DNA from: Erwinia sp. SLM-02
GTDB lineage: Bacteria; Pseudomonadota; Gammaproteobacteria; Enterobacterales; Enterobacteriaceae
Direction of reading: 5' to 3'
DNA: 64,000 nucleotides
Assembly (NCBI RefSeq): GCF_037450285.1
Contig: NZ_JAQISN010000003.1
Location: 372,001-436,000 of the forward strand
In this document: in pieces, positions 15,647-24,612 of the stretch
Position numbering within the stretch: the stretch's first letter is position 1
Layout: the number at the start of each line of letters is the position of its first letter
Program-made: the position numbers and the translations under genes
The notes under the pieces: generated by a model
The model's database searches: none
What the model saw: the letters and a program-made list of their open reading frames with translations, nothing else
What the model was told of the DNA's origin: nothing

Positions 15647-17371
15647 ATGGAGATGTTGTCAGGAGCCGAGATGGTGGTCCGATCGTTAATCGATCAGGGC
15701 GTAAAACATGTATTCGGCTACCCCGGTGGAGCGGTCCTTGATATTTATGACGCTCTGCAAACCGTTGGTGGTGTCGACCATATTCTGGTCCGCCACGAGC
15801 AGGGCGCAGTGCATATGGCGGATGGTTATGCACGCGCAACCGGCGATGTCGGTGTGGTGCTGGTGACCTCCGGCCCCGGTGCAACCAATGCGATTACCGG
15901 TATTGCCACGGCCTATATGGATTCAATTCCAATGGTCGTGCTTTCCGGCCAGGTGATGTCCTCGCTGATTGGCTACGATGCCTTCCAGGAGTGCGACATG
16001 GTGGGGATTTCCCGCCCGGTGGTGAAGCACAGCTTTATGGTGAAGAGCGTGGAAGATATCCCGACCATCATGAAGAAAGCCTTCTGGCTGGCGGCGAGCG
16101 GTCGTCCCGGCCCGGTAGTGGTCGATCTGCCGAAAGATATGATGAACCCGGCGAATAAACTGCCTTATGTCTGGCCGGAAGAAGTCAGCATGCGTTCTTA
16201 TAACCCGACCACTCAGGGTCATAAAGGGCAGATTAAACGTGCGCTGCAAACGCTGTTAGCGGCGAAGCAGCCGGTGATCTATGCCGGCGGTGGCGTGATT
16301 AACGCCGCCTGTCATGAAGAGCTGCGCCAGCTGGCGGAGAAACTCAACGTGCCGGTCACCACATCGCTGATGGGCTTGGGTGCCTTCCCGGGAACGCATC
16401 GCCAGTGTGTGGGCATGCTGGGTATGCACGGCACCTATGAAGCCAACATGACTATGCACCACTCCGACGTTATTTTTGCCGTCGGCGTGCGCTTTGATGA
16501 CCGCACAACCAACAATCTGGCGAAATACTGCCCGAATGCCACCGTGCTGCATATTGATATCGACCCGACCTCTATTTCCAAAACCGTATCGGCGGACGTG
16601 CCGATCGTGGGCGATGCGAAGCTGGTTTTACAGCAGATGCTGGAGCTGCTGGCGCAAAGCGACGCGCAGCAGAATTATGACAGCCTGCGCGACTGGTGGC
16701 AGCGTATTGAACAGTGGCGCGCGCGTCATTGCCTGGAGTTCGATCGCACCAGCGATAAAATAAAACCGCAGGCGGTTATCGAAACTATCTGCCGCCTGAC
16801 CAAAGGCGATGCTTACGTCACTTCCGACGTGGGCCAGCACCAGATGTTTGCCGCGCTTTACTATCAGTTCGACAAACCACGCCGCTGGATCAACTCGGGT
16901 GGCCTGGGCACGATGGGCTTCGGCCTGCCTGCCGCGCTGGGCGTGAAGCTGGCGCTGCCGCAGGAAACCGTGGTGTGTGTGACCGGTGACGGCAGTATTC
17001 AGATGAATATCCAGGAGCTGTCTACCGCGTTGCAGTACGGCATCCCGGTGCTGGTGCTGAACCTCAACAACCGCTTCCTGGGCATGGTGAAGCAGTGGCA
17101 GGATATGATCTATTCTGGCCGCCACTCACAGTCCTACATGGAATCGCTGCCTGATTTCGTTCGTCTGGCAGAAGCCTATGGCCATGTGGGCATCTCTATC
17201 GATCGTCCGGAAGAGCTGGAGTCGAAACTGGCCGAGGCGCTGGAGCAGGTTCGCAATGAGCGTCTGGTGTTTGTGGATGTGAATGTGGATGGTACCGAAC
17301 ACGTCTACCCGATGCATATTCGCGGTGGCGCTATGGATGAAATGTGGCTGAGCAAAACGGAGAGGACTTAA
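15647..17371 (+). CDS. ilvI: Acetolactate synthase III, large subunit
   Basis: 574-residue TPP enzyme making 2-acetolactate or 2-aceto-2-hydroxybutyrate for valine, leucine and isoleucine (same length as E. coli IlvI). The start is the ATG at 15647 (MEMLSGAEMVVRSLIDQG), behind GGAGG; an upstream in-frame start would add 23 unrelated residues. The catalytic Glu51 in VRHEQGAVHMADG is present, as is the TPP/Mg motif starting GDGS at 447-450 and ending in NLNN. It is followed 2 bp later by ilvH. In E. coli the pair is activated by Lrp; the AT-rich upstream spacer could serve this. Confidence 0.98.
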   Translation: MEMLSGAEMVVRSLIDQGVKHVFGYPGGAVLDIYDALQTVGGVDHILVRHEQGAVHMADGYARATGDVGVVLVTSGPGATNAITGIATAYMDSIPMVVLSGQVMSSLIGYDAFQECDMVGISRPVVKHSFMVKSVEDIPTIMKKAFWLAASGRPGPVVVDLPKDMMNPANKLPYVWPEEVSMRSYNPTTQGHKGQIKRALQTLLAAKQPVIYAGGGVINAACHEELRQLAEKLNVPVTTSLMGLGAFPGTHRQCVGMLGMHGTYEANMTMHHSDVIFAVGVRFDDRTTNNLAKYCPNATVLHIDIDPTSISKTVSADVPIVGDAKLVLQQMLELLAQSDAQQNYDSLRDWWQRIEQWRARHCLEFDRTSDKIKPQAVIETICRLTKGDAYVTSDVGQHQMFAALYYQFDKPRRWINSGGLGTMGFGLPAALGVKLALPQETVVCVTGDGSIQMNIQELSTALQYGIPVLVLNLNNRFLGMVKQWQDMIYSGRHSQSYMESLPDFVRLAEAYGHVGISIDRPEELESKLAEALEQVRNERLVFVDVNVDGTEHVYPMHIRGGAMDEMWLSKTERT

Positions 17372-17373
17372 TT

Positions 17374-17865
17374 ATGCGTCGTGTATTATCGGTTCTGCTG
17401 GAAAACGAATCCGGCGCATTGTCCCGCGTGGTAGGACTGTTCTCTCAGCGTGGCTACAACATTGAAAGTCTGACGGTTGCGCCTACCGACGACCCCACTC
17501 TGTCGCGAATGACCATTCAAACCGTCGGCGACCAGAAAGTGCTGGAGCAGATTGAGAAGCAGCTCCACAAGCTGGTGGATGTGCTTCGCGTCAGCGAACT
17601 GGGCCAGGGTGCATTTGTTGAACGCGAGATCATGCTGGTGAAAATCCAGGCGACCGGTTACGGTCGTGAAGAGGTCAAACGCAGTGCGGAAATTTTCCGT
17701 GGTCAAATCGTGGATGTGACGCCTTCGCTTTACACGGTTCAGCTTGCTGGTACCAGCGATAAGCTTGACGCCTTCCTCAGCACCGTGCGCGAAGTTGCGG
17801 AAATTGTTGAAGTTGCGCGTTCAGGCATCGTCGGCGTGGCACGCGGCGAGCGCATCATGCGCTAA
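17374..17865 (+). CDS. ilvH: Acetolactate synthase III, small regulatory subunit
   Basis: 163-residue ACT-domain subunit that gives isozyme III its activity and valine feedback. The ATG at 17374 (MRRVLSVLLENESGALSRV) is the family start; a start 10 codons upstream lies inside ilvI and is disregarded. The ACT fold covers about 2-76 with the ligand loop ENESGALSR, and the C-terminal domain about 84-160. It is followed by a strong terminator. Confidence 0.98.
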   Translation: MRRVLSVLLENESGALSRVVGLFSQRGYNIESLTVAPTDDPTLSRMTIQTVGDQKVLEQIEKQLHKLVDVLRVSELGQGAFVEREIMLVKIQATGYGREEVKRSAEIFRGQIVDVTPSLYTVQLAGTSDKLDAFLSTVREVAEIVEVARSGIVGVARGERIMR

Positions 17866-17896
17866 TTGTCCCTGACGATTTTACAGACAGTCTGCT

Positions 17897-17922
17897 AACC
17901 CGGCGTAATGCCGGGTTTTTTT
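17897..17922 (+). terminator. Terminator of ilvIH
   Basis: AACCCGGC (17897-17904) pairs with GCCGGGTT (17910-17917) around GTAAT, followed by a run of eight T residues. It lies 31 bp after the ilvH stop. Confidence 0.92.
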
Positions 17923-18062
17923 ATTTTTTGCTCAAATGCCCCCGCCGCTGATGAAAAGCTGTTGCCCGCTAAACTATTCTGCGGTTAGATGTTATAAACG
18001 ACTTATCCATAGATGTACTGTGGCTATTGGCCGCAGATACGCGACAGAAGTGTGGGGTTATT

Positions 18063-19073
18063 GTGAAACTGGATGAAATTGCCCGCCTGGCCGGTGTATC
18101 ACGCACGACAGCAAGCTATGTCATCAACGGCAAAGCAAAGCAGTATCGTGTCAGCGATAAAACCGTCGAGAAGGTGATGGCGGTGGTGCGTGAGCATAAT
18201 TACCATCCGAACGCGGTGGCGGCAGGGCTTCGTGCCGGCCGAACCCGATCAATAGGACTGGTTATTCCCGATCTGGAGAATACCAGCTATACCCGAATAG
18301 CGAACTACCTGGAACGCCAGGCGCGTCAGCGCGGCTACCAGCTGCTGATCGCCTGCTCGGAAGACCAGCCAGATAACGAAATGCGCTGCGTGGAGCACCT
18401 GCTTCAGCGGCAGGTCGATGCAATTATTGTGTCCACCTCGCTGCCGCCTGAGCATCCGTTCTACCAGCGCTGGATTAACGATCCGCTGCCGATTATCGCG
18501 CTGGACCGCGCGCTCGATCGTGAGCACTTTACCAGCGTGGTTGGGGCAGACCAGGACGATGCCGAGGCACTGGCGGCGGAACTGCGCAAGCTGCCGGTTA
18601 AATCGGTGCTGTTCCTCGGCGCGCTGCCGGAGCTGTCGGTCAGCTTCCTGCGCGAGCTGGGCTTCCGCGATGCGTGGAAGGGTGACGAACGGCAGATCGA
18701 CTATGTGTATGCCAACAGCTTTGAGCGCCATGCTGCCGCGGCGCTGTTTGAAAAGTACCTCGAAACGCACGACATGCCGGAGGCGCTGTTTACCACGTCC
18801 TTTGGCCTGCTTCAGGGGGTGATGGATGTAACGCTGAAATCGGAAGGGCGGCTGCCGAAAGATCTGGCAATAGCGACCTTTGGCGATCATGAACTGCTCG
18901 ATTTCCTGGAATGCCCGGTACTGGCCGTGGGTCAGCGGCATCGGGATGTCGCTGAGCGGGTTCTGGAACTGGTATTAGCCAGCCTTGATGAGCCGCGCAA
19001 ACCGAAACCCGGCCTGACGCGTATTCGCCGCAATCTTTACCGGCGTGGGCGCTTAAATCGTAAAACTCTCTAA
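18063..19073 (+). CDS. cra: Catabolite repressor/activator Cra (FruR)
   Basis: 336-residue LacI-family regulator of glycolysis and gluconeogenesis that releases DNA on binding fructose 1-phosphate (E. coli 334). It starts at a GTG (VKLDEIARLAGVSRTTASYV), the same start as in E. coli; an earlier in-frame start adds 12 unconserved residues. The helix-turn-helix covers 3-24, the hinge about 48-60 (PNAVAAGLRAGRTRSIGLV), and the periplasmic-binding-like sensor domain 60-325. The first 115 residues are almost identical to the E. coli protein; the C-terminus is more diverged. It is monocistronic, with terminators on both sides. Confidence 0.97.
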   Translation: MKLDEIARLAGVSRTTASYVINGKAKQYRVSDKTVEKVMAVVREHNYHPNAVAAGLRAGRTRSIGLVIPDLENTSYTRIANYLERQARQRGYQLLIACSEDQPDNEMRCVEHLLQRQVDAIIVSTSLPPEHPFYQRWINDPLPIIALDRALDREHFTSVVGADQDDAEALAAELRKLPVKSVLFLGALPELSVSFLRELGFRDAWKGDERQIDYVYANSFERHAAAALFEKYLETHDMPEALFTTSFGLLQGVMDVTLKSEGRLPKDLAIATFGDHELLDFLECPVLAVGQRHRDVAERVLELVLASLDEPRKPKPGLTRIRRNLYRRGRLNRKTL

Positions 19074-19088
19074 CTATTCAGATTGGAT

Positions 19089-19110
19089 AAGGCAGCTCAG
19101 GCTGCCTTTT
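19089..19110 (+). terminator. Terminator of cra
   Basis: AAGGCAGC (19089-19096), TCAG loop, GCTGCCTT (19101-19108) and a short T-run. It starts 16 bp after the cra stop. Confidence 0.85.
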
Positions 19111-19545
19111 ACATATCCCTGCATTTACTCTGCGTTACTCTCATAACCTGTCACATTCGATGGCAAAAAATATCTTGTATTTGAGATTCATCTTATAGGT
19201 ATTGAGTAAATATAAGTAAACGGGTTAAAAAATGTTGCACAGCTGATTATATAAGCTAGCAAATAATAATAATCCTACGAACGCGTTGCATTCAGCCTAC
19301 CCGTGCAGCCGTATCGCGCTGGGAAAACCCTCGGAAATGCCTTAAAATGCAGCCCGCGTCGCAAAGCTGAGCACTTATTTCATTTCGTCCCTGAGTGGTA
19401 TATTTTTGAGCAATTTAAACGGTCGGATAAATTTCCTGCCACTATTCATTAGTTTATTCTCGGTATATCCCTCCAGGCGGTTTGTTTTTAAGTTCCCCGC
19501 TTTTTATTCCTCTGAGAAATAATGCCTTTCTGCCATGACTGCGGC
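19111..19545. other. Gene-free stretch between cra and the mra promoter
   Basis: About 435 bp with no credible ORF. It is A/T-rich between 19140 and 19275. The part near 19300-19370 is GC-richer. I see no RNA-gene fold or repeat of note beyond the mra promoter that follows. Confidence 0.5.
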
Positions 19546-19575
19546 TTGACAATGTTTTCCTTCGCTCCGTAAACT
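19546..19575 (+). promoter_or_regulatory. Pmra, main promoter of the dcw cluster
   Basis: Perfect TTGACA (19546-19551) and TAAACT (19570-19575) with an 18-bp spacer. It sits 62 bp ahead of the mraZ ATG, where E. coli Pmra drives transcription of mraZ to at least ftsW. Confidence 0.82.
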
Positions 19576-19582
19576 CTTTTAG

Positions 19583-19617
19583 TGGGAATTTGTGGTGTAA
19601 AGTGGTGTTTTGGGGTA
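19583..19617 (+). promoter_or_regulatory. MraZ operator: four 10-bp-phased repeats
   Basis: TGGGA, TGGTG, TGGTG and GGGTA start at 19583, 19593, 19603 and 19613, an exact 10-bp period with 5-bp spacers. MraZ is known to bind TGGGN repeats of this spacing just downstream of Pmra and repress its own operon. The repeats cover the predicted transcription start region. Confidence 0.8.
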
Positions 19618-19636
19618 ACTGGAGGGGCAGACTGGC

Positions 19637-20095
19637 ATGTTCCGCGGGGCAACGTTGGTTAATCTCGACAGCAAGGGGCGGCTCGCCGTACCAACGCGAT
19701 ATCGCGATACGCTGATCGAGGAGTCTCAGGGGCAAATGGTTTGTACCATTGACCTCCACCAGCCATGCCTGCTGCTTTATACGCTACCCGAATGGGAAAT
19801 TATTGAACAAAAGCTGTCTCGCTTATCCAGCATGATCCCGGCAGAGCGGCGCGTTCAGCGTCTGTTGCTGGGCCATGCCAGTGAATGCCAGATGGACAGT
19901 GCAGGCCGTTTGCTGCTGGCGAATACCCTTCGTCAGCACGCGGCGCTGACTAAAGAAGTGATGCTGGTTGGACAGTTCAACAAGTTTGAGCTGTGGGATG
20001 AACAGACCTGGTATCAACAAGTCAAGGAAGATATAGACGCAGAGCATACCTCTCAGCAGCCTTTGTCTGAGCGGTTGCAGGATTTGTCGTTATAG
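19637..20095 (+). CDS. mraZ: Transcriptional regulator MraZ
   Basis: 152-residue ring-forming DNA-binding protein with two SpoVT/AbrB-like halves (about 5-50 and 80-125), each with a DSKGRL/DSAGRL signature (LDSKGRLAVPTRYRD; MDSAGRLLLANTLR). It represses Pmra through the phased repeats just upstream. It starts after a good GGAGGGG ribosome site and is the first gene of the division and cell-wall cluster, followed 2 bp later by rsmH. Confidence 0.97.
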   Translation: MFRGATLVNLDSKGRLAVPTRYRDTLIEESQGQMVCTIDLHQPCLLLYTLPEWEIIEQKLSRLSSMIPAERRVQRLLLGHASECQMDSAGRLLLANTLRQHAALTKEVMLVGQFNKFELWDEQTWYQQVKEDIDAEHTSQQPLSERLQDLSL

Positions 20096-20097
20096 CT

Positions 20098-21039
20098 ATG
20101 CAGGATACTTTTAATCACACCACGGTGCTGTTGGATGAGGCGGTTAACGGCCTCAATATCAAATCTGACGGCATCTATATTGATGGCACCTTCGGGCGCG
20201 GCGGGCACTCACGCCTGATCCTCTCCCAGCTAGGTGAGCATGGACGTCTTTATGCCATCGACCGCGATCCGCAAGCTATTGCTGCTGCCGCTGAGATTAC
20301 CGATCCACGCTTCAGCATTATTCACGGGCCGTTTTCGGCGCTCGCTGAATACATGGCCGAACGCGGCCTGAGCGGTAAGATCGATGGAATCTTGCTCGAT
20401 CTGGGCGTTTCGTCTCCGCAGCTCGATGACGCAGAGCGCGGTTTTTCGTTTATGCGTGACGGGCCGCTGGATATGCGCATGGACCCGACGCGCGGTCACT
20501 CAGCGGCTGAATGGCTGCTGCATGCCGACGAGAGTGATATCGCGTTTGTGCTGAAAACCTTCGGTGAAGAACGCTTCGCCAAGCGTATCGCCCGCGCCAT
20601 CGTTGAACGCAATCGCGTGGAACCGATGACCCGGACAAAAGAGCTGGCCGATGTGATTTATGCGGCAACGCCGGTGAAAGACAAGTTCAAGCACCCGGCG
20701 ACGCGCAGTTTCCAGGCTATCCGTATCTGGGTTAACAGCGAGCTGGAAGAGATCGAGCAGGCGCTTAAGGGTGCGCTCAGCGCGCTGGCACCGGGTGGGC
20801 GGCTGTCGATTATCAGCTTCCACTCGCTGGAAGACCGTATCGTGAAGCGCTTTATGCGTGAGCAAAGCCGCGGACCGCAGGTGCCACACGGCCTGCCGAT
20901 GACCGAAGCGCAGCTCAGCAGCCTTGGCGGGCGCCAGCTGAAGGCGCTGGGTAAAATGATGCCGGGTGACGCGGAAATCGCTGAAAACCCACGCGCGCGG
21001 AGTTCCGTACTGCGTATTGCGGAGAGAACGGCATCATGA
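20098..21039 (+). CDS. rsmH: 16S rRNA m4C1402 methyltransferase RsmH
   Basis: 313-residue SAM-dependent methyltransferase (formerly MraW) that N4-methylates C1402 in the ribosomal P site. The N-terminal TTVLLDEAVNGL, the SAM loop GTFGRGGHSRLIL (about 30-42), LLDLGVSSPQLDDAERGFSF and the C-terminal FHSLEDRIVKRFM are all present. E. coli length is also 313. The stop overlaps the ftsL start (ATGA). Confidence 0.98.
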   Translation: MQDTFNHTTVLLDEAVNGLNIKSDGIYIDGTFGRGGHSRLILSQLGEHGRLYAIDRDPQAIAAAAEITDPRFSIIHGPFSALAEYMAERGLSGKIDGILLDLGVSSPQLDDAERGFSFMRDGPLDMRMDPTRGHSAAEWLLHADESDIAFVLKTFGEERFAKRIARAIVERNRVEPMTRTKELADVIYAATPVKDKFKHPATRSFQAIRIWVNSELEEIEQALKGALSALAPGGRLSIISFHSLEDRIVKRFMREQSRGPQVPHGLPMTEAQLSSLGGRQLKALGKMMPGDAEIAENPRARSSVLRIAERTAS

Positions 21040-21356
21040 TCGGTAACGAGCGTCACAGCTTACCCGGCGTTATCGGTGGTGACCTGTTACGTCACGGCAA
21101 GATCCCGCTGATCCTGCTGGTTTCAGTGCTGGTTTCTTCCGTCCTGGTGGTCACTACGGCGCATAAAACGCGCCTGCTGACCGCTCAGCGTGAGCAGCTG
21201 GTTCTGGAACGTGACGCGCTGGATATTGAGTGGCGCAACCTGATCCTTGAAGAAAATGCACTGGGCGATCACAGTCGTGTGGAGCGGATAGCAACAGAGA
21301 AACTTCAACTACAACACGTTGATCCTTCTCAAGAAAACATTGTGGTACAGCAATAA
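21036..21356 (+). CDS. ftsL: Cell division protein FtsL
   Basis: 106-residue bitopic divisome protein, about 15 residues shorter at the N-terminus than E. coli FtsL (121). A short cytoplasmic tail (NERHSLPGVIGGDLLRHG) precedes one membrane helix (about 25-47) and a periplasmic leucine-heptad coiled coil (about 55-95; RLLTAQREQLVLERDALDIE), which pairs with FtsB and FtsQ. The C-terminal half is nearly identical to E. coli. The start overlaps the rsmH stop by 4 nt. Confidence 0.95.
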   Translation: MIGNERHSLPGVIGGDLLRHGKIPLILLVSVLVSSVLVVTTAHKTRLLTAQREQLVLERDALDIEWRNLILEENALGDHSRVERIATEKLQLQHVDPSQENIVVQQ

Positions 21357-21371
21357 GGAAACACGGACTCA

Positions 21372-23138
21372 ATGAGAGCCGCAGGCAAAACGCAGAAACT
21401 GAAACGCACGGAAGATAAGGCCAGCTTCGTAAGCTGGCGTTTTGCGTTGCTGTGCGGCGGTATTTTTCTTGCCCTGATCGGGCTGCTGCTGCGCGTTGCC
21501 TATCTGCAGGTGATTAATCCAGACCGGCTGGTGCGCGAAGGGGATATGCGTTCCCTGCGCGTGCAGGCGATCCCGACGTCTCGCGGCATGATCAGCGACC
21601 GGGCCGGGCGTCCGCTGGCGGTGAGCGTGCCGGTGAATGCGATCTGGGCCGATCCGAAAGAACTTCACGACAAGGGTGGCATTACCCTCGACAGCCGCTG
21701 GAAGGCGCTGTCCGATGCGCTATCCATTCCTCTTGACCAGATGGCCACCCGCGTTAACGCCAATCCCAACGGCCGTTTTGTCTATCTGGCGCGCCAGGTG
21801 AATCCGGCAATTGGCGACTACATCAAAAAACTCAAGCTGCCCGGGATTTATCTGCGCGAAGAATCCCGCCGCTATTACCCGGCAGGGCAGGTGACCTCCC
21901 ATCTGATTGGCTTTACCAATATTGATGGTCAGGGCATTGAGGGCGTTGAAAAAAGCTTTGATAAATGGCTGACCGGCCAGCCCGGTGAGCGCACGGTACG
22001 TAAGGATCGTAAGGGCCGCGTCATTGAGGATATCTCCTCCGTCGACAGTCAGGCAGCGCATAACCTGGCGTTGAGCATTGACGAACGTCTGCAGGCGCTG
22101 GTGTACCGCGAACTGAATAACGCGGTGGCGTTTAACAAGGCGGAATCAGGGACGGCGGTGCTGGTGGATGTTAACACCGGCGAAGTGCTGGCCATGGCCA
22201 ACAGCCCGGCGTACAACCCTAATAATCTTGCCAATACCACCAAAGATGTGATGCGTAATCGGGCGATTACCGACATCTTCGAGCCGGGCTCCACCGTGAA
22301 ACCGATGGTGGTAATGACCGCGCTGCAGCGGGGCGTGGTGCGTGAAAACAGCGTGCTGAATACCATTCCTTATCGAATTAACGGCCATGAGATCAAAGAC
22401 GTGGCGCGTTACAGTGAACTCACCCTGACCGGGGTGCTCCAGAAGTCGTCTAACGTCGGGGTTTCTCGCCTGGCGCTGGCGATGCCGTCCAATGCGCTGG
22501 TAGACACTTACGCGCGCTTTGGATTTGGCAAAGCGACCAATTTGGGGTTGGTCGGAGAAAGCAGTGGCTTATATCCTCAAAAACAACGGTGGTCTGACAT
22601 AGAGAGGGCCACCTTCTCTTACGGCTACGGGCTGATGGTAACGCCGTTACAGTTAGCGCGAGTCTATGCAACCATCGGCAGCTATGGCGTATATCGCCCG
22701 CTGTCGATCACCAAAGTTGACCCGCCAGTAGCGGGTCAACGCGTCTTCCCTGAAGCGACCGTGCGCACCGTGGTGCATATGATGGAGAGCGTGGCTCTGC
22801 CTGGCGGCGGCGGGGTGAAGGCGGCCATCAAAGGCTATCGTATTGCGATTAAGACCGGTACGGCGAAGAAAGTCGGCCCGGATGGCAAATACGTCAATAA
22901 ATACATTGCTTATACCGCCGGTGTTGCACCGGCAAGCAACCCTCGTTTTGCGCTGGTGGTAGTGATTAACGATCCGCAGGCCGGCAAATATTACGGCGGT
23001 GCGGTTTCTGCACCGGTGTTTGGCGCGATTATGGGTGGCGTACTGCGCACCATGAACGTTGAGCCGGATGCGCTGCCGACCACTGACAAAAGCGAGATGG
23101 TAACTAACAAGAGTGAGGGATCGCGTGACCGATCGTAA
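21372..23138 (+). CDS. ftsI: Septal peptidoglycan transpeptidase FtsI (PBP3)
   Basis: 588-residue class B penicillin-binding protein, the target of aztreonam-type drugs, which works with FtsW at the septum (same length as E. coli). A membrane anchor lies at about 24-42; the pedestal domain follows; the transpeptidase carries the catalytic Ser307 in EPGSTVKP, then SSN near 358-360 and KTGT near 493-496. Its 3' end overlaps murE by 14 nt. Confidence 0.98.
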   Translation: MRAAGKTQKLKRTEDKASFVSWRFALLCGGIFLALIGLLLRVAYLQVINPDRLVREGDMRSLRVQAIPTSRGMISDRAGRPLAVSVPVNAIWADPKELHDKGGITLDSRWKALSDALSIPLDQMATRVNANPNGRFVYLARQVNPAIGDYIKKLKLPGIYLREESRRYYPAGQVTSHLIGFTNIDGQGIEGVEKSFDKWLTGQPGERTVRKDRKGRVIEDISSVDSQAAHNLALSIDERLQALVYRELNNAVAFNKAESGTAVLVDVNTGEVLAMANSPAYNPNNLANTTKDVMRNRAITDIFEPGSTVKPMVVMTALQRGVVRENSVLNTIPYRINGHEIKDVARYSELTLTGVLQKSSNVGVSRLALAMPSNALVDTYARFGFGKATNLGLVGESSGLYPQKQRWSDIERATFSYGYGLMVTPLQLARVYATIGSYGVYRPLSITKVDPPVAGQRVFPEATVRTVVHMMESVALPGGGGVKAAIKGYRIAIKTGTAKKVGPDGKYVNKYIAYTAGVAPASNPRFALVVVINDPQAGKYYGGAVSAPVFGAIMGGVLRTMNVEPDALPTTDKSEMVTNKSEGSRDRS

Positions 23139-24612
23139 TCTGCACGACTTACTGGCCCCCTGGGTAGCTGGTTTGCCTGCGCGCGCGCTGAATGAAATGA
23201 CACTGGACAGCCGCGTTGCGGCTTCCGGCGATCTCTTTGTAGCGATTAAAGGACATGCGGCAGATGGCCGTCGTTTTATCCCCCAGGCGATTGCCCAGGG
23301 CGTGGCGGCGGTGATTGCGGACGCCGAAGGCGAAGCGGAAGACGGCAGCGTAGTGGAAATGCACGGCGTACCGGTGATTTACCTGTCGCAGCTTTCCCAG
23401 CGGCTGTCCGCGCTGGCCGGGCGCTTCTATCAGCAGCCCGGCGAGAAGTTGAAGCTTATCGGCGTGACAGGCACCAACGGCAAAACCACCACGACGCAGC
23501 TTTTAGCCCAGTGGGCGCAGCTGCTGGGTGAAACCGGCGCGGTGATGGGAACCGTGGGTAACGGCCTGTACGGCCAGCTGGCCGCCGCTGAAAACACCAC
23601 CGGCTCCGCGGTTGACGTCCAGCATCAGCTGGCATCGCTGGTTGAGAAAGGCGCGACGCTGGCGGCCATGGAGATTTCCTCCCACGGCCTGGTGCAGCAC
23701 CGCGTTGCCGCTCTGCCGTTTGCCGCTGCGGCATTTACCAACCTGAGCCGCGATCACCTCGACTATCATGGTGATATGGCGCGTTACGAAGCGGCAAAAT
23801 GGCTGCTTTTTGCCGAGCATCAGGTGGGTGAAGCCATCATTAATGCCGATGACGAAGTTGGCCGCTGCTGGCTGCAGCAGCTTCCTGATGCTGTTGCCGT
23901 CACCATGGAAAATAATTTGCAGTCCGACTGCCACGGGCGCTGGTTAAAAGCGACCGACGTGCACTATCACGACGGCGGTGCGAGCGTGAAGTTTGCCTCC
24001 AGCTGGGGCAACGGTGAATTTGAAAGCCGCCTGATGGGTGCCTTTAACGTCAGCAACCTGCTGGTGGCCCTGGCGACGCTGCTGTCGCTTGATTATCCAC
24101 TGGCCGCACTGACCGCAACGGCAAACCAGCTACAGCCGGTGACAGGCCGTATGGAAGTGTTTACTGCCCCGGGCAAACCGACGGTAGTCGTGGATTACGC
24201 CCACACCCCGGATGCGCTGGAAAAAGCGCTGGCTGCTGCGCGCTTGCACTGCAAAGGCAAGCTGTGGTGCGTGTTCGGCTGCGGTGGCGATCGCGATAAA
24301 GGCAAGCGTCCGTTGATGGGCGCTATCGCCGAGCAGTTTGCCGATGTAGTGGTGATCACCGATGACAATCCGCGCAGTGAAGATCCGGCGTCGATTGTGG
24401 CCGATGTGCTTACCGGTCTGCTGGATCCAAGCCGCGCTCGCGTTGTTCTTGGACGTGCGCAAGCGGTCACTAACGCCGTCATGCAGGCGCAGGAAGGCGA
24501 CATCGTGCTGGTGGCGGGGAAAGGCCACGAGGATTATCAAATCATCGGCCAGCAGCGCTTTGATTATTCCGACCGGGTTACCGTCGCGCGGCTGCTGGGG
24601 GTGGTGGCATGA
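23125..24612 (+). CDS. murE: UDP-MurNAc-tripeptide synthetase (meso-DAP adding)
   Basis: 495-residue Mur ligase that adds meso-diaminopimelate to UDP-MurNAc-dipeptide. The start is taken as the GTG at 23125 (VTDRNLHDLLAPWV), matching the E. coli GTG start; a possible start four codons earlier is less conserved. The P-loop GVTGTNGKTTTTQLL, the carbamylated-lysine region around ENTTGSAVD, and the meso-DAP specificity motif DNPR at 414-417 are all present. The last gives the substrate directly. It overlaps ftsI by 14 nt and murF by 4 nt. Confidence 0.97.
   Translation: MTDRNLHDLLAPWVAGLPARALNEMTLDSRVAASGDLFVAIKGHAADGRRFIPQAIAQGVAAVIADAEGEAEDGSVVEMHGVPVIYLSQLSQRLSALAGRFYQQPGEKLKLIGVTGTNGKTTTTQLLAQWAQLLGETGAVMGTVGNGLYGQLAAAENTTGSAVDVQHQLASLVEKGATLAAMEISSHGLVQHRVAALPFAAAAFTNLSRDHLDYHGDMARYEAAKWLLFAEHQVGEAIINADDEVGRCWLQQLPDAVAVTMENNLQSDCHGRWLKATDVHYHDGGASVKFASSWGNGEFESRLMGAFNVSNLLVALATLLSLDYPLAALTATANQLQPVTGRMEVFTAPGKPTVVVDYAHTPDALEKALAAARLHCKGKLWCVFGCGGDRDKGKRPLMGAIAEQFADVVVITDDNPRSEDPASIVADVLTGLLDPSRARVVLGRAQAVTNAVMQAQEGDIVLVAGKGHEDYQIIGQQRFDYSDRVTVARLLGVVA

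Noticed and set aside
23113..23124. Earlier start for murE
   Set aside because: It adds four residues absent from MurE; the GTG at 23125 matches the family start.
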